Below are positions 1 through 8,458 of a stretch of DNA of 64,000 bases, in pieces; position 1 is the first letter of the stretch; each line of letters opens with the position of its first letter. The position numbers were made by a program, and so were the translations under genes. Below the pieces are notes generated by a model. It was not told the DNA's origin. It did no database searches and saw only the letters and a program-made list of their open reading frames with translations. This stretch comes from Bacteroides luti (GTDB lineage Bacteria; Bacteroidota; Bacteroidia; Bacteroidales; Bacteroidaceae): NCBI RefSeq assembly GCF_900128905.1, contig NZ_FQTV01000002.1, positions 339,195-403,194 on the forward strand. The letters run 5' to 3'.

Positions 1-2
1 AG

Positions 3-1922
3 GTGAAGAAACTTCCCCGACTGGTCTTTGGAGGAGTCTTCCGTAAGGATGGCAGTCAGCAGATTTTGTCATCCTACAATGGTTGCGTAACCATAGAGGT
101 AAATAACTTGGCTAACGCGAATGAGGCAGCACAAATACGCGAAAGAGCATCTCAATTGCCGCAAACCTTACTTGCTTTTATCGGCTCTAGCGATAAGAGT
201 GTAAAGATCGTAGTTCCTTTTACATTGCCGGACAGTACATTGCCTCAGAACCGCAAACAGGCCGAGATGTTTCATGCACAGGCTTATCGCGAGGCGGTAA
301 AATGGTATCAACCTCAGCTGAAACGCGAAATAGAACTAAAAGAACCGGTGCTGGAACATGGATGTCGCATGAGCTTTGATCCTTCATTGTATAATAATCC
401 GGATGCCGTGCCTATCCGTATAGAGCAACCGGTAAGTATGCCTGCTGAACCAACGTTTGACGAGGAACGGCAGCAAATGAGTGATCCTTTGCAACGCCTG
501 TTGCCAGGATACGAACGGAGTCACATTATCTCTACGCTGTTTAGTACCTCTATGTGGGATGCATTGAACACCGTGGGCAAGGTGGAATGGGAGAGTGGTG
601 AGGTACTTCCGTTTCTTATTAAATTGGCGGAAAACTGTTACCGTTCGGGTATTCCGGAAGAAGATGCGATAAAGTGGACATTGATGTATTATAACCTGAA
701 TAAGTACGAACTGGAGGTGCGGACAAACTTCCGTAACATTTATACCATCTCAAATAAGTTTGGCGGTAAGCCTTGCATCTCTTCCTCCATGACCTTGGTG
801 GCACAGATGGAGGAGTTTATGAAACGCCGATATCAGCTAAGGCGAAATACGATAAAAGGCATGGTGGAATACAGGGAACTGAAATCTTTCTACTTTGATT
901 TCCGTCCTGTCAATAAACAGGCGCTCAACACGATCTGTCTCGATGCATTGGCAGAAGGACTTCCGTCATGGGATGTTGACATCAAGCGTTATGTGGAATC
1001 AAACCGTGTGCCCTCTTATGATCCTATTGAAGATTATCTTCTCAATGTGGGAAAATGGGACGGAAAAGATCGCATTCGTGAACTGGCCGACCGTGTGCCG
1101 TGTGATAACCCTCGATGGAGAGACCTGTTCTACATTTGGTTTCTCTCAATGGTGGCTCATTGGCAACAACTTGACCGCAACCATGCTAACAGCACATTGC
1201 CGTTGCTGGTGGGCGATCAAGGTTCCGGAAAATCCACTTATTGCATGAACCTTTTGCCACCCGAACTGCGAGAATATTACACAGATGGCTTAGACTTCAG
1301 TAAGCGTGGAGATGTTCAGCTAGCATTAACCCGCTTCGCACTGATAAACATGGACGAGTACGATTCCATCAGTCCTTCTTATCAGGGATTTGTGAAGCAT
1401 ATTCTGCAAAAAGCAGTCGTTCAGGCCCGTTTGCCCCACGCCAGTGTAACCCAACAGATGCGCAGGTATGCTACATTTATAGCCACAAGCAATAGCTTCG
1501 ACTTGCTGAACGACCCAACCGGAAGCCGTCGTTACATCTGTATAGCTATATTGGGAGTGGTTGATTATAAATCGCCCATTGACTACAAACAACTCTACGC
1601 CCAAGCCGTTGAGGCTCTTCGCAATGATGAACGCTACTGGTTTACTCACGAAGAAGAGGCGTATATCACCAAAAGCAATCGCCGCTTTCAGCAAGTGATG
1701 CCCGAAGAAGAAGTTGCCGATATCTATTTCCGTTCTCCGGTAGGCGATGAACCAGCCGAGGAGCTGACTTGCGGAGAGATGCTGAAACGCATGCAGCAAC
1801 GAGATCCCGGATTTAAATATACTAACACCGCTGCTAAGGTTTTTGGACGAACACTGAAGAATAAATTCGACAATCGCCTTGCACACCGTGGAGTGGTGTA
1901 CCAGGTAGTAGAGATTAAATAA
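3..1922 (+). CDS. VirE/BT4734-type P-loop ATPase, 5' end probably cut by window
   Basis: Virulence-associated E (VirE) family protein, common in Bacteroidales accessory DNA; members are P-loop NTPases related to primase/helicase proteins of mobile elements. The first ~150 residues resemble the BT4734-like N-terminal domain. The C-terminal half has a Walker A, GDQGSGKS, near residue 403, a Walker B-like INMDEYD near residue 450 and a sensor-type IATSNS near residue 498. The visible GTG at position 3 follows no readable ribosome-binding site, and family members usually extend further upstream, so the true start is probably outside the window. A palindrome follows the stop within 30 bp. The last ~83 codons and the downstream palindrome recur in diverged form at 4456-4770. 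The biological role of this family is not settled. Confidence 0.8.
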   Translation: MKKLPRLVFGGVFRKDGSQQILSSYNGCVTIEVNNLANANEAAQIRERASQLPQTLLAFIGSSDKSVKIVVPFTLPDSTLPQNRKQAEMFHAQAYREAVKWYQPQLKREIELKEPVLEHGCRMSFDPSLYNNPDAVPIRIEQPVSMPAEPTFDEERQQMSDPLQRLLPGYERSHIISTLFSTSMWDALNTVGKVEWESGEVLPFLIKLAENCYRSGIPEEDAIKWTLMYYNLNKYELEVRTNFRNIYTISNKFGGKPCISSSMTLVAQMEEFMKRRYQLRRNTIKGMVEYRELKSFYFDFRPVNKQALNTICLDALAEGLPSWDVDIKRYVESNRVPSYDPIEDYLLNVGKWDGKDRIRELADRVPCDNPRWRDLFYIWFLSMVAHWQQLDRNHANSTLPLLVGDQGSGKSTYCMNLLPPELREYYTDGLDFSKRGDVQLALTRFALINMDEYDSISPSYQGFVKHILQKAVVQARLPHASVTQQMRRYATFIATSNSFDLLNDPTGSRRYICIAILGVVDYKSPIDYKQLYAQAVEALRNDERYWFTHEEEAYITKSNRRFQQVMPEEEVADIYFRSPVGDEPAEELTCGEMLKRMQQRDPGFKYTNTAAKVFGRTLKNKFDNRLAHRGVVYQVVEIK

Positions 1923-1948
1923 GCAAACCAAAGCGCTAGATTGCTAGA

Positions 1949-1984
1949 TCACCGCTAGATCAAATTTAATTGATCTAGCGGTGT
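1949..1984. repeat. Perfect inverted repeat after VirE gene (hairpin copy 1)
   Basis: Arms ACCGCTAGATCA and TGATCTAGCGGT enclose an 8-base AT loop. Copies of GCTAGATTGCTAGATC lie just before and about 70 bp after it. A second, sequence-diverged but equally well-paired copy follows the VirE relic at 4731-4764. It may be a terminator or a protein/recombination site; there is no clean T-run. Confidence 0.6.
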
Positions 1985-2070
1985 TATTTTGTTTATTTAT
2001 AGTGAGTTATGTGGGTGGTGCTAGATTGCTAGATCAATTTTGGGATTTTAAATTTTTGTGAGAGAATTAG

Positions 2071-2150
2071 CTTATGTTTTGGAACGAAGTTAGGCTGCTA
2101 TGCTTATGCTTTGGAACAAAAAAATATGATTTAACCTTATGTTTTAGTAC
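2071..2150. repeat. Three direct repeats at 32-33 bp spacing
   Basis: CTTATGTTTTGGAAC (2071), CTTATGCTTTGGAAC (2103) and CTTATGTTTTAGTAC (2136). The regular spacing would place the motifs on one face of the helix. Function unknown; a repeated protein-binding site is one reading. Confidence 0.45.
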
Positions 2151-2345
2151 AAATTAAGTATAATAGTTACTTAATACTCTCTAAAATAATGTGTCATAAA
2201 TTTAATAATAACACAAGCTTATATTTTGTGGTGAAAAAACAAAGTAAATCAAAAGGGCTGAATGTGCAAAAACTCAGCTCTATTCTTGCGCCATAACAAT
2301 TAAATTTACTGGGCGTTAATAATATAAAAATCTAGGATAGATTTT

Positions 2346-3947
2346 TTATTCGGGCAAAACTATTTTCGCTTTTACACCGACTTGATTAAGAAGATACAAC
2401 AAACCACCACCATCAATTAATTCTATTGGTTTATCTTTAGAAAATTCAAAAGTATCTGGTCCATAAGAACTTGTTGTGACAAGAATTCCTTTACTTGCAC
2501 CTTCATTAATCATTGTACCATACAAATCTCTAGCCGCAGAAACGCCAACAGTATTTTTATATCTTTTAGCTTGAATTACTATTTTACCACCAAGTATTGG
2601 CCTGGAATCAAATGCTATAGCATCAACGCCTCCATCTTTTGAAGACCTTGTTTGTTTTGTATCAAGTCCCATTCTTGAGAATAGATTACTAACTAAATTT
2701 TCAAATTCAAACGGGTTTAAATCCATAAGATTTGGACGACTATCTAATGTTGAAACAACATCCTCTTCTATCACAAATCTTTTATCAACCATAGCAAATT
2801 CTCGTATAGGTTTAACCGCGATTAATTCTCTGGGATTTGATGAAACAATTGCTGATAATCCCCGAATGCAGCTAATAGGGTCTATTTTGTCTAAACATAT
2901 TGTCTCAAATTTTGACTTTGAGGTTGAGACGCTAATTATTGTGGGTTTAACATTATTCCCATTGCTTAAATCTCTTGCTATTATATAACCATTAAAACAA
3001 ATAGAAGTGACTGCATTTGCTTGATCTGATTTTATTACTTCGTAAATTGTTCTCAAAGAAATACTTGATATCAATGCTTTGTAACAAATATCAATCTCTG
3101 TACTTTTTCTTTGTTTTTCAATTATAAAATCATTACTTTTTACATATTTATATTCACCAATCATTGGGATTATATCAAAATTGGGTAATTGAAATTCAAC
3201 TAATATTTCTTTAGAATCAGGAGAATATGCTATCCTGAAATTTCTCTCCCATTCGATAAAGTACTCAGAATGTTCTAAAACCATACTTACATATGAAACG
3301 ACTTCATTTGGATTTAAAGCAAAATATAAAGCTTTAGCTTCGTCGACATCAATACATTGTTTGCTATATTCTATCTCATATTGAACTTTTCTTTCTTCAT
3401 AGTCCTTTGTGTATTTTATAATATTGGCTTCATTATTTTCAGTTTCATATTGCCAATCTTTTAAGTCTTGTTGAAATGTTTTTTTTGCATTTTCGACTTT
3501 AATGAGCCATTTTTCTTTAATTGAAGGAAATAATTTCCCCCAGAAAGGTTGTTTCCCAACATCTAATATGTATTTATCTTCTTTCGGTTTTTGAGGAACG
3601 CTTTCTAGGTTCTTTGGAAGTTTGAAATGAGGGAACTCATATTTGGGCTTTAATGTCTCAAAATTGATACTATGATTTTGTTTAAGAGTTTCAGGTAAAA
3701 TCCCACACAATAAATATGTAAATAAATCATTAGAATCTTTTGTTAATTCAATTGCTTTATAAGCTCTCTTATCAATATATTTTTGCTTAGCTTCTTTCTC
3801 TTGCAATCTTTGAAGTTTTTCAAGACTTTTGAAATAACGTTGATTAGCAGCGAATCTTCTTTCTTCTTCACGTTTTGAATCTCTAGCAGCTTTGGCACTC
3901 GCCCTTACAGCAGCAACTATAAATCTTTCAAGCCCACTTCTACCCAT
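2346..3947 (-). CDS. Mrr-like restriction endonuclease
   Basis: A 533-residue protein whose last ~120 residues form an Mrr_cat-type (PD-(D/E)XK) nuclease domain: an FEFENLV helix with the conserved Glu, a GGVDAIA strand with the active-site Asp and a QAK motif, in that order. Such domains cut DNA and are typical of stand-alone type IV (modification-dependent) restriction enzymes. The N-terminal ~65 residues are highly charged and probably helical; the middle ~300 residues show no motif I recognise and may be the sensor or target-recognition part. Alone on its strand, with no methylase nearby, which fits a modification-dependent or abortive-infection enzyme rather than a type II pair. The gene is AT-rich compared with the VirE gene, suggesting separate acquisition. 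The target is unknown. Confidence 0.75.
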   Translation of the reverse strand: MGRSGLERFIVAAVRASAKAARDSKREEERRFAANQRYFKSLEKLQRLQEKEAKQKYIDKRAYKAIELTKDSNDLFTYLLCGILPETLKQNHSINFETLKPKYEFPHFKLPKNLESVPQKPKEDKYILDVGKQPFWGKLFPSIKEKWLIKVENAKKTFQQDLKDWQYETENNEANIIKYTKDYEERKVQYEIEYSKQCIDVDEAKALYFALNPNEVVSYVSMVLEHSEYFIEWERNFRIAYSPDSKEILVEFQLPNFDIIPMIGEYKYVKSNDFIIEKQRKSTEIDICYKALISSISLRTIYEVIKSDQANAVTSICFNGYIIARDLSNGNNVKPTIISVSTSKSKFETICLDKIDPISCIRGLSAIVSSNPRELIAVKPIREFAMVDKRFVIEEDVVSTLDSRPNLMDLNPFEFENLVSNLFSRMGLDTKQTRSSKDGGVDAIAFDSRPILGGKIVIQAKRYKNTVGVSAARDLYGTMINEGASKGILVTTSSYGPDTFEFSKDKPIELIDGGGLLYLLNQVGVKAKIVLPE

Positions 3948-4284
3948 ATATTTTTTTATTGGTGTCTGGTTAAAACAATTTTCTAAGAATAGAGCTGCTT
4001 TCTAGTATAGAATTCACCCTTTAGTTTTACTTTACTGATATCACACAATAAAAGTAAAATGTATTGGTAAATATACATATGTTTACTGGATAGCACTTTA
4101 TTTAAAGTTATTAAATATAGTTAAATTGATCGATTTTAACGTGCCTGCATTCAAGTATATCATATTAATAAAATTATCAACATTAGTAAATTCTCTAGTC
4201 CTTCCTTGAGGTAAAGACAAGATTATTTTTTGTATGTTAGATATTTACGGAAACTTGACTTTAAAGGACTGATTGGTATATCTG
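3948..4284. other. AT-rich intergenic stretch, nothing recognised
   Basis: Upstream region of the Mrr-like gene (reverse strand). I see no coding remnant, RNA gene or strong repeat before the ABC-exporter relic begins near 4285. It presumably holds the nuclease promoter. Confidence 0.4.
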
Positions 4285-4462
4285 CCTAGCTTTCTATCTT
4301 CCAATGAAGCAGATAGATAGCATTCTGCGGCGAACCGGCTTTAACTACAGTTCCCGAATTTGCAAAATAAATCTCATCAGCGTTTGCGATTGAATTAATC
4401 GATGAGCTATGATCACTTTTGTTGTGCTACTTGGTAACCGTTGTAGGATATCTTCAAGCAAT
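4285..4462 (-). pseudogene. 3'-end fragment of an ABC exporter gene
   Basis: About 178 bp closely resembling, in the same orientation, the last ~58 codons of the exporter subunit at 16190-17944 (compare 16190-16375): the ILQRLPSSTTKVIIAHRL region is readable on the reverse strand, then frame errors accumulate. It stops exactly where VirE-like sequence begins, at a shared AAGCAAT. It has no start and no domain core, so it is a relic. Differences from the intact copy suggest an older event or a different source paralogue. Confidence 0.8.
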
Positions 4463-4705
4463 CGCCGCTTTCAGCAAGTGATGCCGGAAGAGGAAGTTTT
4501 CGATATCTATTTCCGTTCCCCTGTTGGCAATGAACCTGCCGAGGAACTGACTTGTGGAGAGTTACTGAAACGAATACAGCAGCGAGATCCCGGATTTAAA
4601 TATACCAGCAACGTCGCAAAATTTTTTGGACGAACTCTAAAGAATAAATTCGTCAATCGCTTTGCACACCGTGGATTAGTGTACCGCGTAGTAGAGATTA
4701 AATAA
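4456..4705 (+). pseudogene. 3'-end fragment of a VirE-family gene
   Basis: About 250 bp, roughly 87% identical by eye to 1672-1922, covering the last ~83 codons from SNRRFQQVMPEEEV to the stop. It is fused in frame to ~16 codons read antisense through the ABC-exporter relic, giving a 98-codon open frame from an ATG at 4409; the first codons are therefore not native protein. The downstream palindrome region is also duplicated. The P-loop is missing, so the product would not work as an ATPase. Confidence 0.8.
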
Positions 4706-4730
4706 GCGAACCAAGTGCTAGACTGCTAGA

Positions 4731-4764
4731 TTACCGCTAGACTTCTTTTTGGAAGTCTAGCGGT
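4731..4764. repeat. Inverted repeat after VirE relic (hairpin copy 2)
   Basis: Arms ACCGCTAGACTTC and GAAGTCTAGCGGT, 13 bp, with a short T-rich loop. Compared with copy 1 (1949-1984) the inner part of the stem differs on both sides in a way that keeps pairing, so structure rather than sequence has been kept. Flanking GCTAGACTGCTAGATT motifs parallel those of copy 1. Confidence 0.6.
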
Positions 4765-4965
4765 AATATTTTGTTTATTTATAGGTAGTTATGTAGGTGG
4801 TGCTAGACTGCTAGATTGATTTTGTGTTTTTTGATACTAGCGCTATTGTTTTTAAAGTAGTTGAATATTTTGTAATATTGGATTTGTTTAAGATTAATAA
4901 GATATGGTGTATTAAAAGTTTGTTTTTTGTTACATAATAGTTTTTTTTATGTAAGTTTGTATACC

Positions 4966-5001
4966 AAAATAAAAGCCACCCTTTTTGAGTGGCTTTATTT
5001 T
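4966..5001. terminator. Bidirectional rho-independent terminator
   Basis: AAAATAAAAGCCAC pairs with GTGGCTTTATTTT around a T-rich loop, with A and T tracts on either side so it could work in both directions. It separates the VirE relic from the LRR-SEFIR gene. Confidence 0.65.
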
Positions 5002-5242
5002 GATGTAAGGCATCTTTTTACTATATTGTATATACAATAAGAAAGAACAGATGCCTAAATTTTAGAGAGGTTGCCGTAGCTTAAGATTAGAACTTTCGGT
5101 TTTATTATTCGGTTTGTTTTTCAACCCGTAATACCCCCGAAATTTCTTAATAAAGTTGGAATTTTTCCCCCTTTAAATCTTTTTATTTATACTCGCTACC
5201 CTCCATAGTCCGAGTTTATGCAAAAGTAATAATAAATTAGAT
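5002..5242. promoter_or_regulatory. Upstream region of LRR-SEFIR gene with 16-bp palindrome
   Basis: Contains the perfect palindrome TATTGTATATACAATA at 5024-5039, about 200 bp before the LRR-SEFIR start. The remaining leader is AT-rich with no clear TAnnTTTG box. Operator function is a guess. Confidence 0.35.
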
Positions 5243-6448
5243 ATGAAAATTGAAGTAAAAGGAAAAACTTATAAACAAATAACAAAATTAGATCTATCGA
5301 ATAGAAATCTAACAGAAGTTCCGCAAGAAATATTTCAATGTATTAATCTGAGAAAGTTGATTCTAAGTAATAATTTGATTAATAATATACCTCCTCAAAT
5401 AGTATCTTTGCGGAAGTTGAAGGTTTTGGATTTATCGCACAATAAAATTAGTCAACTCTATGCAAATGTATTTAAATTGCCAGCGTTAGAAACGCTAAAT
5501 ATATCATATAATAGTTTGAATAAAATACCACATCAAATAAAAGAATCAAATATAAAGAACCTTTTAGTACAAAATAATCTTATATCAAATATTGATGTGA
5601 AAGCTATATCAGAGTTGGAAAAATTAAATATCAGTTATAACAAACTGACTAGCTTTGTGCTTAAGCAGGGTGATTTTAATTTGAGACATCTATGGATTAG
5701 TGATAATCCAATTAAAAAATTTCAAATAAGCAAACCTTGTGTACCAAATTTGAGACATATACATGTCTACACTAGTGAGATAGCTTCAGACTGTTCATTA
5801 GAATATATGAAATTGGCAATAAAAAAAGGTAATTCTTATGATGTGTTTGAAACATTAGAAGATGCTGAATTTAGAAAAACAATAGACAGCATAAATGAAA
5901 AGAAACTTGATATTCCGATTGCAAGTAATAGACCTGAGCTAAACTCTAAAACAGATATAACAACGACTAATACTCCAAATGTTGGTATCTCATATTCTTG
6001 GGATGATGAGAAACATAAGGAATGGGTATTGAATTTGGCTAATGAATTGACTGAAAAAGGTATATTTGTTTATTTGGACCAATTTGATCTTAAGCCTGGA
6101 ATGGACAAAAATCATTATATGGAGAATATCATTTTTAAATCTCAAAGAGTTATTGTTATATTAACACCAAATTATAAATTGAAAGCAGATAAACGAGATG
6201 GAGGAGTAGGATATGAATATTCAATAATAACTAGCGAAATATTTGATAGTCAAGATGAAAATAAATTTATTCCAGTCTTGAGATCAGGGGAAATAGATGA
6301 ATCTTCCCCTATAGCATTAAAATCAAGGATTGCTATTTTTATGGATGATGATACAAAGTTTGAGGATAAATTTGATGAACTATGTAGAGAAATTCATCAT
6401 GAGCCTAAAACAAAACGACCTAAATTAGGATCAAAACCGAATTATTAG
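5243..6448 (+). CDS. Leucine-rich-repeat protein with C-terminal SEFIR/TIR domain
   Basis: A 401-residue protein with two clear parts. Residues ~14-170 are about seven leucine-rich repeats (LDLSNRNLTEVP, LILSNNLINNIP, LDLSHNKISQL, LNISYNSLNKIP and so on), a ligand- or protein-binding scaffold. Residues ~245-385 form a SEFIR/TIR fold: VGISYSWDD at the start, YLDQFDLKPG after the first helices, VIVILTPNY, and GGVGYE near residue 324, whose Glu sits where TIR NADases keep their catalytic Glu. No signal peptide or membrane helix, so cytoplasmic. TIR and SEFIR proteins are known in bacterial antiphage defence, often depleting NAD+ on activation; an LRR sensor fused directly to the effector resembles eukaryotic immune receptor architecture. 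Neighbouring Mrr-like and Fic genes support a defence or stress role. Very AT-rich, unlike the VirE gene, so probably transferred. The trigger is unknown. Confidence 0.8.
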   Translation: MKIEVKGKTYKQITKLDLSNRNLTEVPQEIFQCINLRKLILSNNLINNIPPQIVSLRKLKVLDLSHNKISQLYANVFKLPALETLNISYNSLNKIPHQIKESNIKNLLVQNNLISNIDVKAISELEKLNISYNKLTSFVLKQGDFNLRHLWISDNPIKKFQISKPCVPNLRHIHVYTSEIASDCSLEYMKLAIKKGNSYDVFETLEDAEFRKTIDSINEKKLDIPIASNRPELNSKTDITTTNTPNVGISYSWDDEKHKEWVLNLANELTEKGIFVYLDQFDLKPGMDKNHYMENIIFKSQRVIVILTPNYKLKADKRDGGVGYEYSIITSEIFDSQDENKFIPVLRSGEIDESSPIALKSRIAIFMDDDTKFEDKFDELCREIHHEPKTKRPKLGSKPNY

Positions 6449-6592
6449 TATTCAATTTCATAATCACGCAACAGTTTTTTTTATAAGTTATTTAGCATTT
6501 AAAATCTTGATTTTAGCTAAAAGATTCTTTTAGTTAGTTGTTTTTTTGATTAATTTGCACCATATATTGAGTAATGTTTATTTAATAACGAA

Positions 6593-7705
6593 ATGGATAT
6601 CGACTTTGAATCATATATTCGTGGTGTTGAGCCCGATAAGCAAGAAAAGGCTTCTGCCTGGAAAACAGCAATTGGTCTGCAAGCTGTAGATGGTTTGAAG
6701 ACGTCAGACTATCTAAAGGATACTGCACGCAAACATATTGAGGGCGATATTAGCATTGATGAAGTGAAAAAACTGATTAATGGATATTACCAATCGAAGG
6801 CTGTACGTACACCGGAAGATGAAGAAATGGAAGAGGCGGACAAGGTATCTGCCAGCATTGCAAGAATATTGAATGAACAGTCGTTTGCTTTCTCTGTTGC
6901 CGGTTTCATTTCCATTCATCGTAGATTGTTTGAAGGTATCTTTAAATTTGCTGGAAAAATTGGTGATTACGATATTACGAAAAAGGAATGGGTACTTCGT
7001 GGCGACACGGTGCTGTATGTTAATGCAGAAGACTTAAAAGAGGCCTTGGAATATGATTTGGAACAGGAAAAAAACTTTTCGTACAAAGGGCTTTCCATGG
7101 ACGAAGTAGTCAACCACATTGCTAAGTTTGTCTCTGGCATTTGGCAAATCCATCCCTTTGGTGAAGGTAACACTCGCACCACGGCCGTTTTTACCATCAA
7201 GTACTTACGCAGCATTGGATTTGATGTGAACAATGATTTGTTTGCCAACAATTCTTGGTATTTCCGAAATGCGCTGGTTCGTGCCAATTACCGAAATGTA
7301 CGCAAGGGCATTGAGCCGGATATGAGTTTCTTGATCAGTTTCTTCCGAAACTTAATGATGGGTGAACAGAATGAGCTAAAGAATCGTTATATGGTAATTG
7401 ATGCTCCCAATGAATGGATTTCCGAACAACACCCGACAAGTACCCGACAAGTACCCGACAAGCTCCCGACAAGTTCACCTGCAATTCTAAGTCTGATTAA
7501 GACCTTAGGTAAACAGCAATTATCCATCAAAGAAATGCTGGCAGTTATGAACTTAAAGGACCGTGGAAATTTTATGGATAATTACTTATCGCCTGCCATG
7601 AATGAAGGATTTGTTGTGATGCTATATCCAAACAATCCAAAACACCCAAAACAAAAGTATTTGTTGACTGCAGAGGGATTAGCCATTTATAATTCTAAGT
7701 CATAA
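6593..7705 (+). CDS. Fic-domain protein with C-terminal winged helix
   Basis: A 370-residue Fic/DOC-family protein. Fic enzymes usually transfer AMP, or another nucleotide part, onto hydroxyl side chains of target proteins. The motif is HPFGEGNTRT near residue 186, matching HxFx(D/E)GNxR with Thr in place of the usual second Gly; the catalytic His is present. Residues ~295-370 look like a winged helix (KQQLSIKEMLAVMNL, then KQKYLLTAEGLAIY), common at the end of bacterial Fic proteins. Between them is a linker coded by four 11-bp near-repeats at 7432-7475. No antitoxin gene is adjacent, and I could not identify a clear inhibitory helix. Toxin, regulator and phage-response roles are all possible. 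Confidence 0.85.
   Translation: MDIDFESYIRGVEPDKQEKASAWKTAIGLQAVDGLKTSDYLKDTARKHIEGDISIDEVKKLINGYYQSKAVRTPEDEEMEEADKVSASIARILNEQSFAFSVAGFISIHRRLFEGIFKFAGKIGDYDITKKEWVLRGDTVLYVNAEDLKEALEYDLEQEKNFSYKGLSMDEVVNHIAKFVSGIWQIHPFGEGNTRTTAVFTIKYLRSIGFDVNNDLFANNSWYFRNALVRANYRNVRKGIEPDMSFLISFFRNLMMGEQNELKNRYMVIDAPNEWISEQHPTSTRQVPDKLPTSSPAILSLIKTLGKQQLSIKEMLAVMNLKDRGNFMDNYLSPAMNEGFVVMLYPNNPKHPKQKYLLTAEGLAIYNSKS
7432..7475 (+). repeat. Four 11-bp tandem repeats inside the Fic gene
   Basis: Unit CCCGACAAGTA, four near-identical copies (the last two vary at the final bases). Because 11 is not a multiple of three, successive copies are read in different frames (PTS, TRQV, PDKL, PTS). Gain or loss of one unit would shift the frame just before the winged helix. 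Confidence 0.7.
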
Positions 7706-7844
7706 CGATTCTGAACAATATGTTTTAGCTATCGTGCTTCTTGTAGCTTCAAGTCTAGAAAATCGTCATTGAAAACGAAAAGTACCTTCAAATTCTGTTC
7801 ATGTTCAAAATAATTATATATTTATTTATGACTGTACTTATGCC

Positions 7845-8357
7845 TTATTTCTTTATTTTTTTACGATACTTTTGGTTGCTTGCATTCGGATTTTCCGGAT
7901 TGGTCATTTCCAAGTAGCCGGCATTAACCAAAAAATTAATATATTTATCAATATTCTTAGTATGATAACTTACGCCAACTCTCTCTAATATTTCCTTACT
8001 ACTACGAGGCACGCTACAGAAATTCACTACATCTTTTTGCTTATTGTTTAGTTTAATTCGTATTGAAGTGTCAGAGTCAGTGCCTAAGTCGCTGCTTTTA
8101 GTGTCAGAGTCTCTCGATAAAGTGTCAGAGTCAGTGTCTAAGTCGCTGCTTTTAGTGTCAGAGTTTCTCGATGAAGTGTCAGAGTCAGTGTCTAAGTCTG
8201 CCGAAAAAGTGTCGGAGCTAGTGTCTAAGTCGTGTACGCCATTCCTTGCAATAGTTATCACAAATTCACGCAATGACTCATTGTTAGAGAATGAAAGTCT
8301 TTTGTCTTCACTCAGTACATGCTTAATTCCGCCAATGGGTTGCAACAATATTAACAA
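7845..8357 (-). pseudogene. Remnant with Ser/Asp-rich repeats and winged-helix end
   Basis: A 170-codon reverse-strand frame. The last ~65 residues (LNNKQKDVVNFCSVPRSS, then VSYHTKNIDKYINFLVNAG and a final QKYRKK) look like the C-terminal winged helix of Bacteroidales Fic or AlbA_2/AAA_4-type proteins. Before it lies a low-complexity stretch of SDTKSSDLDTDSDT repeats coded by DNA repeats (8065-8230). The main catalytic domain these proteins normally carry is missing, and the frame begins in the promoter region of the next gene, so I read it as a truncated 3' remnant. It could still be a small expressed protein. The overlapping forward frame (8044-8361) is translated repeat DNA and is not a gene. 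Confidence 0.5.
8065..8230. repeat. Tandem repeats, units of about 54 bp with internal GTGTCAGAGTC motif
   Basis: Copies of GTGTCAGAGTCAGTG followed by CTAAGTCGCTGCTTTTA recur two to three times, with shorter degenerate units on the right. On the reverse strand they code the SDTxSSDLDTD repeats of the remnant gene. Confidence 0.65.
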
Positions 8358-8408
8358 CTAAAAAATCATTCTGACAGTAAATATAATAAGTTTACAAAAA
8401 TAACTTTA

Positions 8409-8416
8409 TATCTTTG
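8409..8416 (+). promoter_or_regulatory. Bacteroidales -7 box for the DUF1593 gene
   Basis: TATCTTTG matches TAnnTTTG and lies 42 bp before the ATG at 8459. No convincing -33 TTTG at the usual distance. Confidence 0.5.
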
Positions 8417-8458
8417 TCGCACTAACCCTACTGTATTGTATAAAATTAAATCTGTATT

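Larger units (their letters stand above)
1932..2345. other. Intergenic region with palindrome and three spaced repeats
   Basis: No gene is visible here. It holds the hairpin at 1949-1984 and three copies of a CTTATGYTTTGGAAC-like motif starting at 2071, 2103 and 2136, spaced 32-33 bp (about three helical turns). The rest is AT-rich and featureless. The Mrr-like gene on the opposite strand ends at its right edge. Confidence 0.5.

Noticed and set aside
1326..1931. Long reverse-strand open frame inside the VirE gene
   Set aside because: Composition reads as a shadow of the forward gene, which has clear P-loop motifs; no domain is recognisable.
7432..8230. CRISPR array
   Set aside because: Repeats here are short, contiguous or coding and lack unique spacers of uniform size; no cas genes nearby.
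8044..8361. Forward frame of 105 codons rich in SESVSKSLLLVSE repeats
   Set aside because: It is the opposite strand of the tandem repeats; the reverse strand has a recognisable winged-helix end and this one has none.
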